64,000 nucleotides of DNA from Trichomonas vaginalis G3 (taxonomy: Eukaryota; Parabasalia; Trichomonadida; Trichomonadidae). The translations under genes were made by a program, and so were the position numbers. Shown one piece after another: positions 1 through 9,509 of this stretch (position 1 is the stretch's first letter; every line of letters starts with the position of its first letter). Where the stretch lies: assembly GCF_026262505.1 (NCBI RefSeq), contig NC_067203.1, positions 24,347,411 to 24,411,410 on the forward strand, given 5' to 3'. The notes beneath the pieces were generated by a model. The model was not told the DNA's origin. It saw only the letters and a list, made by a program, of their open reading frames with translations, and made no database searches.

Positions 1-319
1 ATTCAATGAGTTCGCTATCTGGAACTTTAACGACAGATGCTTGAACTTTACTCATGAATGTTTTCGCTGTTGAATCCATAGAGTCTGAAGTTGCTGATAT
101 AATGATTTGGTCATAGTAAGAGTCGTTTCCTAAACGCTCTGTTATGAGTATATGACGAATGAGGTTAAATGTCTTACCTGAACCCATCTTTCCACAATAG
201 AAATACACACCATTTGAACAGAATTCATAATCTTTGCTGAAAGGAAGAATAAGAGAAGAGTTAAGTTTGTCTGTAGTTTCATTCATGTCTTCATCTACGT
301 CATGTATTAAATGCTTCAT
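1..319 (-). CDS. Packaging ATPase (FtsK/HerA, A32-like), N-terminal part
   Basis: Reading leftward from the ATG at 319, the protein shows a Walker A P-loop, YCGKMGSGKT, about 40 residues in, followed by a helical stretch. This is the arrangement of the DNA-packaging ATPase of Polintons, adenovirus-like and poxvirus-like lineages, which pumps the genome into capsids. The rest lies beyond the window. It is clearly diverged from the ATPase of element C (58909-59783), so D belongs to a different family. It is divergent from the penton-like gene at 336, with 16 bp between start codons holding a TTTTATCT box. Confidence 0.75.
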   Translation of the reverse strand, partial: MKHLIHDVDEDMNETTDKLNSSLILPFSKDYEFCSNGVYFYCGKMGSGKTFNLIRHILITERLGNDSYYDQIIISATSDSMDSTAKTFMSKVQASVVKVPDSELIE

Positions 320-335
320 TTTATCTCCATTAAAA

Positions 336-1214
336 ATGCAAGTCAGAAATATTCAGAACATAGCACCGAGTCTAACTGACAAGAGTATAAAGATATACTA
401 TGAACACGTTATGATGAAACCAACCAAAATTCAAGAAAGTCAGTATACTTATGAATATCCAAGACACTGGGTAGAGTATGTAGGAGGTGAGAAAGCTATT
501 GAAATAAGACAAGTTAGAAGTATTCCAGCAGGAAGGACAATATTATTGAAGAACTTTAATGTTTTGAGATATAATGATGAAACAAAGAAGCAAGATAGTT
601 TCCCTGTTGCTGTGTATGTGAACTTAGATACAGGAGATGACATGAAAGTTTTTAACACAAAGCTTCAAATGGTATTGAAAGAACAACTTATGCAGAAGGA
701 CACCCATTACCTTCAGAAGTTACCATAGCATATAATTTTGAAACAAATGCAATAGATTTTAAAATCGCCTCTGCAAAGAAGTCAGGTTTTACATTTAATG
801 AAGCAGATGTATATTCGAATGAAAACTTCAAAGCTATTGCATGGTTAGATAATGACGATTGCTTTAAGAAAATATTTAAATTCAGTGACTCAAAGATGTC
901 AATAGATGACCTTCGTGGAATGTTACCATCGACGTTTACAGTTGAAGGCTCAGCAGGATTGCTTACAAGATTGTCAATTGGTGGTTTGGTCTCGTGAGAA
1001 CATTGTTATAAAATCCAGTATAAGTGAATTTGCTGAAGAATCTATATTATGTCTTTCAAACTACATGTATTCGCCACCGAAGCATTATAGTATAACAAAC
1101 TTTGTCAGTAAGTTTAACATAAGACTTGTCGAACCTTCTTCAATGAAAGATGTTGTGCTACCTAAAGATGGAAAGGATGGACTCATTATTGAGATGATTT
1201 TAATTGCATATTAA
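336..1214 (+). pseudogene. Penton-like minor capsid protein, broken
   Basis: The opening resembles the penton-like proteins of elements A and C: a YEYPRHW stretch matches their FDYPxRW, followed by a KAIEIR/KAIGFRR-like block, and a hydrophobic final strand. Jelly-roll minor capsid proteins of this kind form the vertices of Polinton virus-like particles. The remnant spans about 880 bp, the usual length of the family here (about 280 codons), and is broken in a few places. It lies divergent from the ATPase and is followed directly by the next gene. Confidence 0.55.
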
Positions 1215-1439
1215 ATGAGCTTGTTCTTAAAGGTCGTTCATGATGAAATAACTGTTGTAGAAGATGTTAGCAATTGTTCAGACATTTTGAAGCGAATAGA
1301 TGAGATAAGAAAGAAGTTAGATAGACCGCAAAGCGGTGAGGGTGAAGCCCGTGAGAATGTTTATGTTTCATTGACTTTCTCCAGTAACGAGAACTTTTAT
1401 GAGATAATATTGAAGAGAGATGATTTTAATATGGTGTAA
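1215..1439 (+). CDS. Small protein of unknown function (74 aa)
   Basis: The start codon follows the preceding stop directly (TAAATG), which implies tight packing. The product is soluble, charged and mostly helical at its centre (DILKRIDEIRKKLDR), with no transmembrane segment or recognised motif. The next gene begins about one base after its stop. Its place between a penton-like gene and an alanine/glycine-rich structural-type gene suggests a virion or assembly role, but this is only context. Confidence 0.5.
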   Translation: MSLFLKVVHDEITVVEDVSNCSDILKRIDEIRKKLDRPQSGEGEARENVYVSLTFSSNENFYEIILKRDDFNMV

Positions 1440-1966
1440 ATGGTAGCTTGGGCAGCTTTAGGCGCAATGGGAACAAAAGCATTAGCATTTGGAGCAAAAG
1501 CACTTGGAGCTTATGACGCAGTAAATAAAATGAGTGGAGGAAGGGTTTCGAAGACATTAGATGCAAATAAAGGAAGATTGGAGGCTGGGTTGCAAAGAAG
1601 TTAAGATTAAATAAAATAGGGCTCATAAATAAAGCATCCAATTTGGTTGCGACTGAGTCAGAAAATGCTTTAGGAAAGGACGATGAGTTTGCAAAACACG
1701 CAAAAGACTTTAATGACCAGATGAAAGGTGAAACAATGCATTTAAATAGAGTCGATGGAACTAAAGAAAATGTTTCTTCTCCACCAGCGGTTTATCCATA
1801 CGGACCTTATGGAATGTATGGAAACCCTTATGAACGACCATTTGACCCATTGACTGGTGGAAGTAATTGGTATCATTATGGACGAAGAAGAAAGACAGTC
1901 AAGTTGGAGACAGACGTGAAGAAAGCAACTAAAAAGAAACCAAGGAAGAGAGTTATAAAGCAATGA
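1440..1966 (+). pseudogene. Ala/Gly-rich amphipathic structural-type protein, broken
   Basis: The N-terminus is small-residue rich and hydrophobic (AALGAMGTKALAFGAKALG). The C-terminal part has a Tyr/Pro/Gly stretch (YPYGPYGMYGNPYERPFDP) and a very basic tail. This recalls the 133-aa protein of elements A/C and, loosely, minor capsid/cement or membrane-active proteins of adenovirus type (inference). The remnant is broken in about one place. Its last bases and the sequence after them match the 3' end of an unrelated B gene (28628-28864), marking a junction between modules. Confidence 0.45.
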
Positions 1967-1974
1967 ATTCAACA

Positions 1975-2060
1975 GGTAGAAATGAGGTTAGAAATCGGGT
2001 TAGATCTCACCACTTCACCTAAATTTATTTTTGTGCTATGTTTTCATACGTGTGAGGGTG
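1975..2060 (-). repeat. GATC-centred dyad element, hybrid copy
   Basis: AGATCT at 2002-2007 is flanked on one side by GGTGA-type words and on the other by GGTTAGA-type words, so this copy mixes two word types that are kept separate at most other sites. It lies between the broken gene ending at 1966 and the small gene at 2120. Confidence 0.7.
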
Positions 2061-2119
2061 GTGATATCATTTATTTTTTATTTTATTTTTTAAAATTATT
2101 TTTATTTTATTTGGATGTA

Positions 2120-2404
2120 ATGACAGAACAAAAGCAACTCATACAAATCAAAATATATAACAAACATACATTTAAACATTTATTCTTCCTTCCTGAGCAT
2201 AACATGTTCTTTCAAATACATCCGAGACCAGTTGACTTTTCATTGACTGTTTATAAAGATAGAAATAGTTATATCATTAAACCATACGATGACGAAGGTA
2301 AGTTATGTAAATTGTACGTTAAGAAGTTAGAGAAAGTTTATGGCTTCAAGTATGACTACAATAGGGTTAACACTGATGATGAAGATATTGAGGAAAATTT
2401 ATGA
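2120..2404 (+). CDS. Conserved terminal small protein (94 aa, MTEQ family)
   Basis: A 94-residue soluble protein with basic and aromatic patches (FLPEHNMFFQIHPRPVDF) and an acidic C-terminus (DDEDIEENL). Near-identical copies occur at 28181-28465 and 43004-43292, always as the gene nearest the terminal repeat of the B/D family. I do not recognise the family. An upstream in-frame extension is possible, but the ATG at 2120 matches the other copies and follows an AT-rich leader. A role at the element ends (terminal or DNA-binding protein) is a guess from position only. Confidence 0.6.
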   Translation: MTEQKQLIQIKIYNKHTFKHLFFLPEHNMFFQIHPRPVDFSLTVYKDRNSYIIKPYDDEGKLCKLYVKKLEKVYGFKYDYNRVNTDDEDIEENL

Positions 2405-2445
2405 GAACATTAGTGAAGTTGTTAGTGAGAACGATAGTGAGGTGA

Positions 2446-2597
2446 AATTGTTGGCGGCTTTGTAAATATTTAAGGTTAAGTTAGTTTTTGCGTTCATGTT
2501 GTAAAATATACGTTAACGGTTTTGTAAAGTGTCAAATTCACAAGTATTGGGTAAGGTGGAACGCAGTGCCACCATACCCAAGACTTGTATACTAACT
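2446..2597. repeat. Terminal repeat of element D
   Basis: Near-identical to both ends of element B (from 27952 and up to 43938), including a CACAAGTATTGGGTAA block, and ending in GTATACTAACT. This is what fixes the right border of D. Confidence 0.8.
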
Positions 2598-2820
2598 GTC
2601 TGAGGTAAGGATGAGTCAATGACTGAGGTAAGGATGAGTTGTTGTCTGAGGTAAGGATGAGTCAATGACTGAGGTAAGGATGAGTTGTTGTCTGAGGTAA
2701 GGATGAGTCAATGACTGAGGTAAGGATGAGTTGTTGTCTGAGGTAAGGATGAGTTGTTGTCTGAGGTAAGGATGAGTTGTTGTCTGAGGTAAGGATGAGT
2801 CAATGACTGAGGTAACGATC
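2598..2820. repeat. 23-bp minisatellite
   Basis: Roughly ten units of TGAGGTAAGGATGAGT followed by either CAATGAC or TGTTGTC, the two variants interspersed. It starts exactly at the border of element D. The open frame on the minus strand follows from the repeat and is unlikely to be a gene. Confidence 0.85.
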
Positions 2821-3137
2821 ATTCCATTCCACATATATCACAACACCTACACCTTACACAACCCACAAATCATCTCCAAATTTCTTTTCAGAACTTCTTT
2901 TAAATGAGTATTTTTCAATCAACAAACATCCCTTCTTTTGCCCGCACAAAAGGTTTCAGATGTTACATTGTTCCAGAAACTCATGAAACAAAGTTCTAAA
3001 TGAAAATCCACGGAATGAGCTTGTTCAATAGCATTATGAATAAAAAGAAATCTATGGTATCGCCCGCACAATACCAAAAGATTCCATTTTGTAATGAATG
3101 ATTACTATGATCCAAGGATGGTTCCATATGTAATAAA
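2821..3137. other. Flanking DNA with two very short frames
   Basis: Two short frames overlap by one base (2904-2999, 31 aa; 3000-3101, 33 aa). The first reads MSIFQSTNIPSF; a Cys/His-poor peptide with no recognised motif. They could be remains of a host gene or chance. Nothing else is visible. Confidence 0.3.
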
Positions 3138-4366
3138 CAGAAATTCATCAAAAGTGACAGCTCTCAATTTTTTGACATTTGTAAATTCTAAATTGAATGA
3201 GAAAAATGAAATAATACTAAGCATAATACAATATTCTAGATTTAATTATAATTAGGAAAGATTAGTTTTGAGAGTACTTTTCATAGGCATATAGAATGAA
3301 ATCTTCTGAAAAATAATATCACATAAACTCATATTATTTTCTAATATATAACTATTTTATATAAAAATCAAATTCAATGATCTTAAAAGCGAAGGATAAA
3401 CCTCAAAACTTACGAATATAATGCTTATCTATCATAAAACCATATGAAATATCAATTTTTGCTTTACGCCTAATTTTTGACGACAATTAGCAAAAAATGT
3501 TAAATGTTAACACTCAGTCCATTTGAATATAAAAATAAAATTGACTTTGATTAAATGTTTTTATTTATCATGCAATTCTTCTTGCGACCAAAGATTTGAA
3601 TAAAATTTCAAAAAATAAGATAGCTTAAAAAATAATATACGGTAGTGTTTACTAATAGATGAATAGTATATAAATTCTATTAAAATGGATTTGATCCAAA
3701 AAAATATATAAAATTTGATCATAAATAAAATCGTTTTAAATTACTTCTTCATTTAAATTATAACAATTATTTTTGATTTTATATTTTTTTGGATCAAATC
3801 CATTTTAATAGAATTTATATACTATTCATCTATTAGTAAACACTACCGTATATTATTTTTTAAGCTATCTTATTTTTTGAAATTTTATTCAAATCTTTGG
3901 TCGCAAGAAGAATTGCATGATAAATAAAAACATTTAATCAAAGTCAATTTTATTTTTCATATTCAAATGGACTGAGTGTTAACATTTAACATTTTTTGCT
4001 AATTGTCGTCAAAAATTAGGCGTAAAGCAAAAATTGATATTTCATATGGTTTTATGATAGATAATCATTATATTCCCACTCATTATATTCGTAAATTTTG
4101 AGGTTTATCCTTCGCTTTTAAGATCATTGAATTTGATTTTTATATAAAATAGTTATATATTAGAAAATAATATGAGTTTATGTGATATTATTTTTCAGAA
4201 GATTTTGTGTTCTTCTTCAAAATTTTATTTTTTTATTAAAAAGAATCTTTACAAAATATACATTTACTTTAATTAATATTTAAAAACGTGCTCTATCAAA
4301 AGTTCCAAAAATTCAATATTTTAGCTTTTTATGAGGTGTCACTTTTGATGAATTTCTGTTTACAAC
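3138..4366. repeat. 1.2-kb inverted repeat (MITE-like foldback)
   Basis: Outer ends ACAGAAATTCATCAAAAGTG (left) and its complement (right) match. The inner arms, about 3300-3720 and 3780-4205, are near-complementary around a roughly 55-bp AT-rich loop. The outer 100-150 bp inside the ends differ between the arms. No transposase is visible. A non-autonomous foldback or MITE is the best description; a single-stranded hairpin insertion is an alternative. Confidence 0.7.
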
Positions 4367-5050
4367 ACGTAGACTTGAAAATTTTAAATTGGAGGTTTAA
4401 TTCAAATTTGGCGGGCTTTTGGTCGTAGATTAATTTAACTAATATGAATTTGGATTGTGCTTTCCTTATTGATGTAATGATATTTTCACTAATAAAAAAT
4501 GAAATATACACAAGAAAAAAATTATTCAAAAATTATCATTGCATTTTATTTGAAGAAATTTTGAAAACACATCATACACATACTATAAATGAATATTATC
4601 ATCTTAATTTTAATAAATTTCATTTACTTGGAAAGATGCAAGATCATCTTGTACTTACTCTTCGATTTATTCCATGTAACTTCGCAGGTAATAATGGCGC
4701 ACTTACCTCTATTTTGGATTTTTATAGTTTCCCTCAAAACACATTCTATGGACGAAAAAACCAGAATTTTCGAAAAAGTGACACCAACTATTAAAGTTAT
4801 TTTATTACTAGATTTATTTACAAATTATAAGATAATATCATTAACAAAATATATTTTTAATATAAATAAAAAACTTTTTTTATACAAAAAATTACAATCA
4901 ATCGATAAATATTATAAAACATTTATTCCAAAAAGATTAAGAAATAGGTGGGATCCTGCATATAATATAATTTTATGTCATAAAGCTTACAAATTTTAGA
5001 TGGACCACAGTGAGAATGTGAGTGGTTAATTTAAAGGTGGTCTGATAAAG
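4367..5050. other. AT-rich flank with an 80-bp segment duplicated downstream
   Basis: Open frames here (about 116 and 136 codons) overlap each other in different frames, are Ile/Leu/Lys/Asn-rich and are probably noncoding AT-rich DNA. Positions 4674-4753 recur at 6390-6469. A GGTGTCACTTTT end at 4335 and an AAAAGTGACACC end at 4776-4787 could bound a roughly 450-bp non-autonomous transposon. Confidence 0.35.
4674..4753 (+). repeat. 80-bp dispersed direct repeat, copy 1
   Basis: Matches 6390-6469 base for base as far as I can read, beginning CATGTAACTTCGCAGG and ending ACACATTCTATGGA. The two copies bracket the 269-bp satellite and the AT microsatellite. Confidence 0.8.
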
Positions 5051-5051
5051 A

Positions 5052-6013
5052 TATCGAAGCTTACTCAACACAGCATGAAGCAGTTTCTAATACACAATCT
5101 TACTAGTGGTGTTTCGGTCGCCAGCGCTCTCATAGGGGTGCTGATTTCAAAAACCACTACTTCAAATTATTCAACAATACTCAATGCAGCATGAAGCAGC
5201 TACTACTGCTGTATCTTACTGGTAGCGTTTTGGTCGTTGGCTCTTGCACAGTCTCTCAGATTTTCAAATTTTTTTTTCAACACTATCTTGTTTCGCTCTC
5301 AGAAAGCTATCCTACAAAGACATCGAAGCTTACTCAACACAGCATGAAGCAGTTTCTAATACACAATCTTACTAGTGGTGTTTCGGTCGCCAGCGCTCTC
5401 ATAGGGGTGCTGATTTCAAAAACCACTACTTCAAATTATTCAACAATACTCAATGCAGCATGAAGCAGCTACTACTGCTGTATCTTACTGGTAGCGTTTT
5501 GGTCGTTGGCTCTTGCACAGTCTCTCAGATTTTCAAATTTTTTTTTCAACACTATCTTGTTTCGCTCTCAGAAAGCTATCCTACAAAGACATCGAAGCTT
5601 ACTCAACACAGCATGAAGCAGTTTCTAATACACAATCTTACTAGTGGTGTTTCGGTCGCCAGCGCTCTCATAGGGGTGCTGATTTCAAAAACCACTACTT
5701 CAAATTATTCAACAATACTCAATGCAGCATGAAGCAGCTACTACTGCTGTATCTTACTGGTAGCGTTTTGGTCGTTGGCTCTTGCACAGTCTCTCAGATT
5801 TTCAAATTTTTTTTTCAACACTATCTTGTTTCGCTCTCAGAAAGCTATCCTACAAAGACATCGAAGCTTACTCAACACAGCATGAAGCAGTTTCTAATAC
5901 ACAATCTTACTAGTGGTGTTTCGGTCGCCAGCGCTCTCATAGGGGTGCTGATTTCAAAAACCACTACTTCAAATTATTCAACAATACTCAATGCAGCATG
6001 AAGCAGTTTCTAA
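5052..6013 (+). repeat. 269-bp satellite, three full units plus a partial
   Basis: Units begin at 5191, 5460 and 5729, with a truncated unit upstream and a stub to about 6013. Each unit is made of two related halves of about 135 bp (GCATGAAGCAGCTACTAC and GCATGAAGCAGTTTCTAA begin them), making a higher-order repeat. Each unit reads as a 90-codon frame whose stop overlaps the next ATG (ATGA). The peptide is hydrophobic (LLLLYLTGSVLVVGS), but near-perfect unit identity suggests recent satellite amplification rather than protein selection. Confidence 0.85.
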
Positions 6014-6015
6014 TA

Positions 6016-6300
6016 AATATATACATATATAAATATATACATATATAAATATATACATATATAAATATATACATAATAAATATATAAATATATACATATA
6101 TAAATATATACATATATAAATATATACATATATAAATATATAAATATATACATATATAAATATATACATATATAAATATATACATATATAAATATATACA
6201 TATATAAATATATACATATATAAATATATACATATATAAATATATACATATATAAATATATACATATATAAATATACATATATATATAAATATATAAATA
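6016..6300. repeat. AT microsatellite
   Basis: Reiterations of ATATATACATATATAA. Tyr/Ile-only open frames on the minus strand are a product of the repeat. Confidence 0.9.
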
Positions 6301-6389
6301 ACCAAATATAATCAAAAAATAGTGTTTGGAAATTTAAGGTTAAGTGTCACTTTTTCTACTGTCACTTTTTCGTAAATTCTACCACACTC

Positions 6390-6469
6390 ATGTAACTTCG
6401 CAGGTAATAATGGCGCACTTACCTCTATTTTGGATTTTTATAGTTTCCCTCAAAACACATTCTATGGAC
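6390..6469 (+). repeat. 80-bp dispersed direct repeat, copy 2
   Basis: Second copy of 4674-4753. It is preceded by two GTCACTTTTTC motifs (6347-6371). The rest of 6301-6651 is AT-rich with a short GC-richer stretch (6470-6530) and no gene that I can support. Confidence 0.75.
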
Positions 6470-6651
6470 TTACGCTCGTATCGCGTTAAAAAATGTCGTT
6501 AAAATTGAACCGCGCCCCTTTTACGATTATTGCTACTTTTTCGAAATAAAATAAATTTATTATCAAAAACCTTTTTTTTTCTTAGTAAAAATAAACGAAA
6601 TTTTTTACCTTATGAACTTTTGATGGAAATATGCAAATTTAAAATAATAAA

Positions 6652-6773
6652 GAAAGCCGCGAGCGAAGCGATCGGCTTAGTTCGAAGATTTTGATTCAAA
6701 TCTTTGCTGATCTGTAATTCGCGGAAGCCGCGAGCGAATCGAGCGGCTTAGGTCTAAGATTTTGATTCAAATC
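6652..6773 (+). repeat. Two tandem units containing a short dyad; target of element A
   Basis: Two units of about 70 bp each contain AAGCCGCGAGCG followed by a complementary CGGCTT, then GATTTTGATTCAAATC. Element A interrupts the second unit after AAATC; the uninterrupted first unit (6690-6715) shows the original target context AAATCTTTGC, which reappears right of A at 46338. Confidence 0.7.
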
Positions 6774-7057
6774 AAAAAAAAAAAAAAAAAAAAAAAAAAG
6801 GTAGTGGGGCTTCCAGGCACTTCGTGCCCTCTAGCCCCGAAGATGTTTAGTATAAATGAAGTTTTTATTCGGAAAATTGTTAGTCTTCTGGTGTGAATTC
6901 GGAGGACTCTTCTTCTTCCTCCATTGCTTCTGGGAAGAAGCCTTCTTCTGGGTCGAAACATTATATAATGTGTCGCTTTTCACAAATTATATATGTTTTC
7001 ATGCTTTGTCACTTTTCTGTCACTTTTCAGGAAAAACATTTTTATTATTATATATAA
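6774..7057. repeat. Element A left end and leader
   Basis: A-run, then the terminal sequence GGTAGTGGGGCTTCCAGG, whose GGCACTTCGTGCC forms a short perfect stem. On the minus strand a short acidic frame (EEEEESSEFTPED at its end) reads toward the terminus and recurs at the other two ends. Two GTCACTTTTC motifs (7009-7030) precede the methyltransferase gene. Confidence 0.65.
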
Positions 7058-7876
7058 ATGAATTTTACAAAACCACCGTTACCGTTCTTTGGAAATAAGA
7101 GTAAATGTAAAGATATTATATTGAGAGAACTTAAGAAACTACCGAATGGTCTAACATTTGTAGATTTGTTCGGTGGAAGTTTCTATATATCCCATTTGTG
7201 CCATACAATATTCCCAGACTCAAAGATTATATGCAATGACTTCGACAACTATATGGACCGTCTCAAACATATACCAGACACAAACAATATATTGAAAGAG
7301 TTAAAAGAAAAGATACCTATAGGTAAGATGGAACGTATACCATTAGATAACAAAAATATTGTGAGAGAGGTTTTGAAAAAAGCAGAATATATAGACTGGG
7401 ATAGTATATCTGCTAGACTATTATATAGTGGTTCTATAAGAGTTCATGACATTGAAACACTTATGTCAAAAGTTTTATATCTTAACTATACAAATGTTTT
7501 CAAAGAGGACATAGAAAAATATATTGAGGGTATAGAGTTTGTGAGATGTTATTGGACAGAGTTGTATGAAAAATATAAAGACAAGGAAAATGTTTTCTTT
7601 ATAGTGGACCCGCCGTTCTATAACACATGGGATTTTCAATACCAAGTAGACTGGACTTTGAGAGACTCTTTAGAAACTTTAGACGTTTTACATAACCATC
7701 CATGCTTTTACTTTACATCCGATAAAAGTGGTTTGGAAACCGTTATGAGATGGTTAGAGGACATACATGACTATGAGTTTAGATATGACAAGATAGAATA
7801 TGAGAGAGGTCCTATAAACCGGAGAAAGTGTCATAACAAAGAAATTTTATTAGTAAGTAAATGTGGTTTGAAATAG
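7058..7876 (+). CDS. Dam-like N6-adenine DNA methyltransferase (272 aa)
   Basis: The N-terminal PPLPFFGNKS matches motif X of the D12/Dam class, FVDLFGGSF (about residues 34-42) is the AdoMet-binding motif I, and DPPF (about residue 182) is catalytic motif IV. These enzymes transfer methyl from S-adenosylmethionine to adenine N6, often in GATC. Length matches Dam (about 270-280 aa) and the frame looks whole. It is the first gene inside the element end and overlaps the start of a 43-aa membrane peptide. Likely roles are marking element DNA or altering local chromatin; target sequence is not shown by the sequence. Near-identical copies lie at 45258-46069 and 46831-47649. Confidence 0.9.
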   Translation: MNFTKPPLPFFGNKSKCKDIILRELKKLPNGLTFVDLFGGSFYISHLCHTIFPDSKIICNDFDNYMDRLKHIPDTNNILKELKEKIPIGKMERIPLDNKNIVREVLKKAEYIDWDSISARLLYSGSIRVHDIETLMSKVLYLNYTNVFKEDIEKYIEGIEFVRCYWTELYEKYKDKENVFFIVDPPFYNTWDFQYQVDWTLRDSLETLDVLHNHPCFYFTSDKSGLETVMRWLEDIHDYEFRYDKIEYERGPINRRKCHNKEILLVSKCGLK

Positions 7877-7992
7877 GACTACTTGTTTTAGGTTTTTTCC
7901 ATTGTGTCATTTATTTATTTGACGTGGCAGAAAAGTACAGAGAATATGAAGATGAACCAATGCCTGCAAATGTTCAGTATATGTACTCGTAA
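7861..7992 (+). CDS. Small single-pass membrane peptide (43 aa)
   Basis: The ATG lies inside the 3' end of the methyltransferase gene in another frame. The peptide has one hydrophobic helix (FEIGLLVLGFFHCVIYLF) and a charged tail (EKYREYEDEP). It is preserved with identical length at 45142-45273 and 47634-47765, although in the right arm of A the overlapping methyltransferase is broken, which argues that the peptide is a real gene. Function unknown. Confidence 0.55.
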   Translation: MWFEIGLLVLGFFHCVIYLFDVAEKYREYEDEPMPANVQYMYS

Positions 7993-8015
7993 GAGATATT
8001 TTTATCTAATATTAA

Positions 8016-8378
8016 ATGGACGCACAGAACTTAGCGAATGCACAGCAACCTGGACAACCAAACCCAGAGAATATTCCAAATGAAGTTAGAATACAAACTG
8101 CAATGGCAAACTATGGTCAAGTGCCAACAGATGTACAAATGCAAACTGCCATGTCAAATGACGCTGCGTTAGGTTTGCCACCATGGTATGCAAATATGAG
8201 ATGGAAAGAGTTTTATACAAACCCTGAAGTGGGATATAAACAACTTTATGCAGATGACGCGAACACAGGAGTTGACCCAGAATATGTTTTCTACCAGAGG
8301 AGAAACAGAATGTATGAGCTCCAGTTAAAGAATGCTATGGAACTCAACAGGAAACGTAAGAGACTAGGCGGACATTAG
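8016..8378 (+). CDS. Conserved Gln/Asn-rich protein (120 aa)
   Basis: Two imperfect internal repeats (RIQTAMANYGQVP, QMQTAMSNDAALG) are followed by an aromatic segment and a basic tail (NRKRKRLGGH). No known domain recognised. A TTTTTATCTAATATTAAATG box ends in the start codon. Context between methyltransferase and capsid-type genes suggests a virion or core protein (inference). Whole in A-left and C. Confidence 0.6.
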   Translation: MDAQNLANAQQPGQPNPENIPNEVRIQTAMANYGQVPTDVQMQTAMSNDAALGLPPWYANMRWKEFYTNPEVGYKQLYADDANTGVDPEYVFYQRRNRMYELQLKNAMELNRKRKRLGGH

Positions 8379-8396
8379 ATTTTTACATATAGTAAA

Positions 8397-8639
8397 ATGG
8401 GTTTCTTCAGTAAGATAGGAAACTTCTTTCGAAATGTTGGAAGAGGTATATGGAATGGAATAAAAACCGTAGGAAGAGGAATTTGGAACGGAGTCAAAAA
8501 TATTGGTAAAAGAGTAGGTCAGTTTGTTGGTATTATACCTAAAGACCCTGAACCAGAAGAACAAGCTCCTGTTATACAACAGCCTGAACCTGCACCACAG
8601 TCTAGTTGGCAACCAAATCCAACACCTCAACCGTATTAA
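8397..8639 (+). CDS. Small amphipathic, Pro-rich-tailed protein (80 aa)
   Basis: An N-terminal amphipathic stretch contains a tandem motif (GRGIWNGIKTV, GRGIWNGVKNI) and basic residues, followed by a Pro/Gln/Glu-rich tail. This layout resembles membrane-active minor capsid proteins such as adenovirus pVI, by analogy only. It lies tail-to-tail with penton-like 1, whose end begins five bases on. Copies at 44502-44741 and 48170-48412 are near-identical. Confidence 0.6.
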   Translation: MGFFSKIGNFFRNVGRGIWNGIKTVGRGIWNGVKNIGKRVGQFVGIIPKDPEPEEQAPVIQQPEPAPQSSWQPNPTPQPY

Positions 8640-8643
8640 AAAA

Positions 8644-9488
8644 TTATATTTTTACCGTTCGATAGTAGTTGTATATGAAACTAAGTTCTAAGTAAAACGC
8701 ATGGTATAATGGAATTATTCTTTTTCTTCCATCTGTAGTAAACCATACTTGAAAGTCTGAAATACTTCCACTTGGTGGTTCGTATAACTTTGTAGGTTTT
8801 TCGTAAAAGTCATTTGCCAAGCATAAGAAAGAGTTTTGGGCGCCAGAAAATGAAGCATGAACAATAATAGCAGCTGGGTCGAAAACATTTTCATATGTTC
8901 CATTAGGGTTTTCGACTTCATAAAAGTCTGGGTGTACTGGATATGCTGCAGGCTGATTTAACATCCTCATAAATCTATACCATGCCAAGTTGTTATATTT
9001 TGTAGAAATATAAACGTTTTCTCCAAGGTCTTCTATTCTATTGATTTTAACAGTTGCATTTTCCTGTCATAAATAATATCGAGATGGTATTCTCCTTCGT
9101 CAATGTTATACTGTTTGCATATTCGATATAGATATCGTTTATTTTTTCTTGAAAAGCTTGAAGAGTTGTTTCTAAGTTTACAAGCAAACTAACTTGTAAA
9201 AGTTTTCCCTGTTCAAATTTCTCATACATACGTTTTTCTTTGTTATAGTATCGAACTTCAAAACCGACCGTAAATGGGAAACCATGTATGGCTTCTGAAA
9301 TGAACTTCATTCTACGAAAGCCAATAGCTTTGTGACAGATGGGTCTCTTAGCCATCTTAATGGGTAGTCAAAACGATAGCTTCATGCTTTACGGTCTCTG
9401 TCTCAAACTTTTGACCGACATTAGTAAAAAGTTCATCTAATGGTTTAGTTGTAGCAACTCTTGAATTTTCTTTTTCTATTGAAAGCAT
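8644..9488 (-). pseudogene. Penton-like minor capsid protein 1, broken copy
   Basis: Same gene as the whole 282-aa copy at 48417-49265; described there. This copy is broken in a few places. The start at 9488 is divergent from the fibre gene, with 18 bp between start codons. Confidence 0.75.
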
Positions 9489-9509
9489 ATTTTATCTAGA
9501 ATAAAAATG
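9486..9509. promoter_or_regulatory. Compact bidirectional start region with TTTTATCT box
   Basis: The divergent start codons of penton-like 1 and fibre are 18 bp apart, and the whole interval is TTTTATCTAGAATAAA, near-symmetric. The same box precedes other starts in A, C and D. Any promoter must sit in or just inside these bases, or transcription must start within a few bases of the ATG. Confidence 0.55.

Larger units (their letters stand above)
1..2597. mobile_element. Polinton/Maverick element D, right end (left part outside window)
   Basis: The segment carries a packaging ATPase, a penton-like capsid gene, small structural-type genes and, at its right edge, a terminal repeat of about 150 bp that is near-identical to the ends of element B. 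That edge finishes in GTATACTAACT, matching the 5'-AG...CT-3' ends known for Polintons. Inside this end D carries different genes from B. Some genes look whole and at least two are broken, so it is a moderately young fossil. The target duplication cannot be tested because the left end is not in the window. Confidence 0.85.

Noticed and set aside
2616-2834. 72-codon minus-strand frame of LTHPYLRQQ repeats
   Set aside because: Translation of a 23-bp minisatellite.
4444-4999. Possible mariner-type transposase
   Set aside because: The frames are AT-driven, overlap each other and show no transposase motifs.
6010-6315. Three long minus-strand Tyr/Ile frames
   Set aside because: Translation of an AT microsatellite in all frames.
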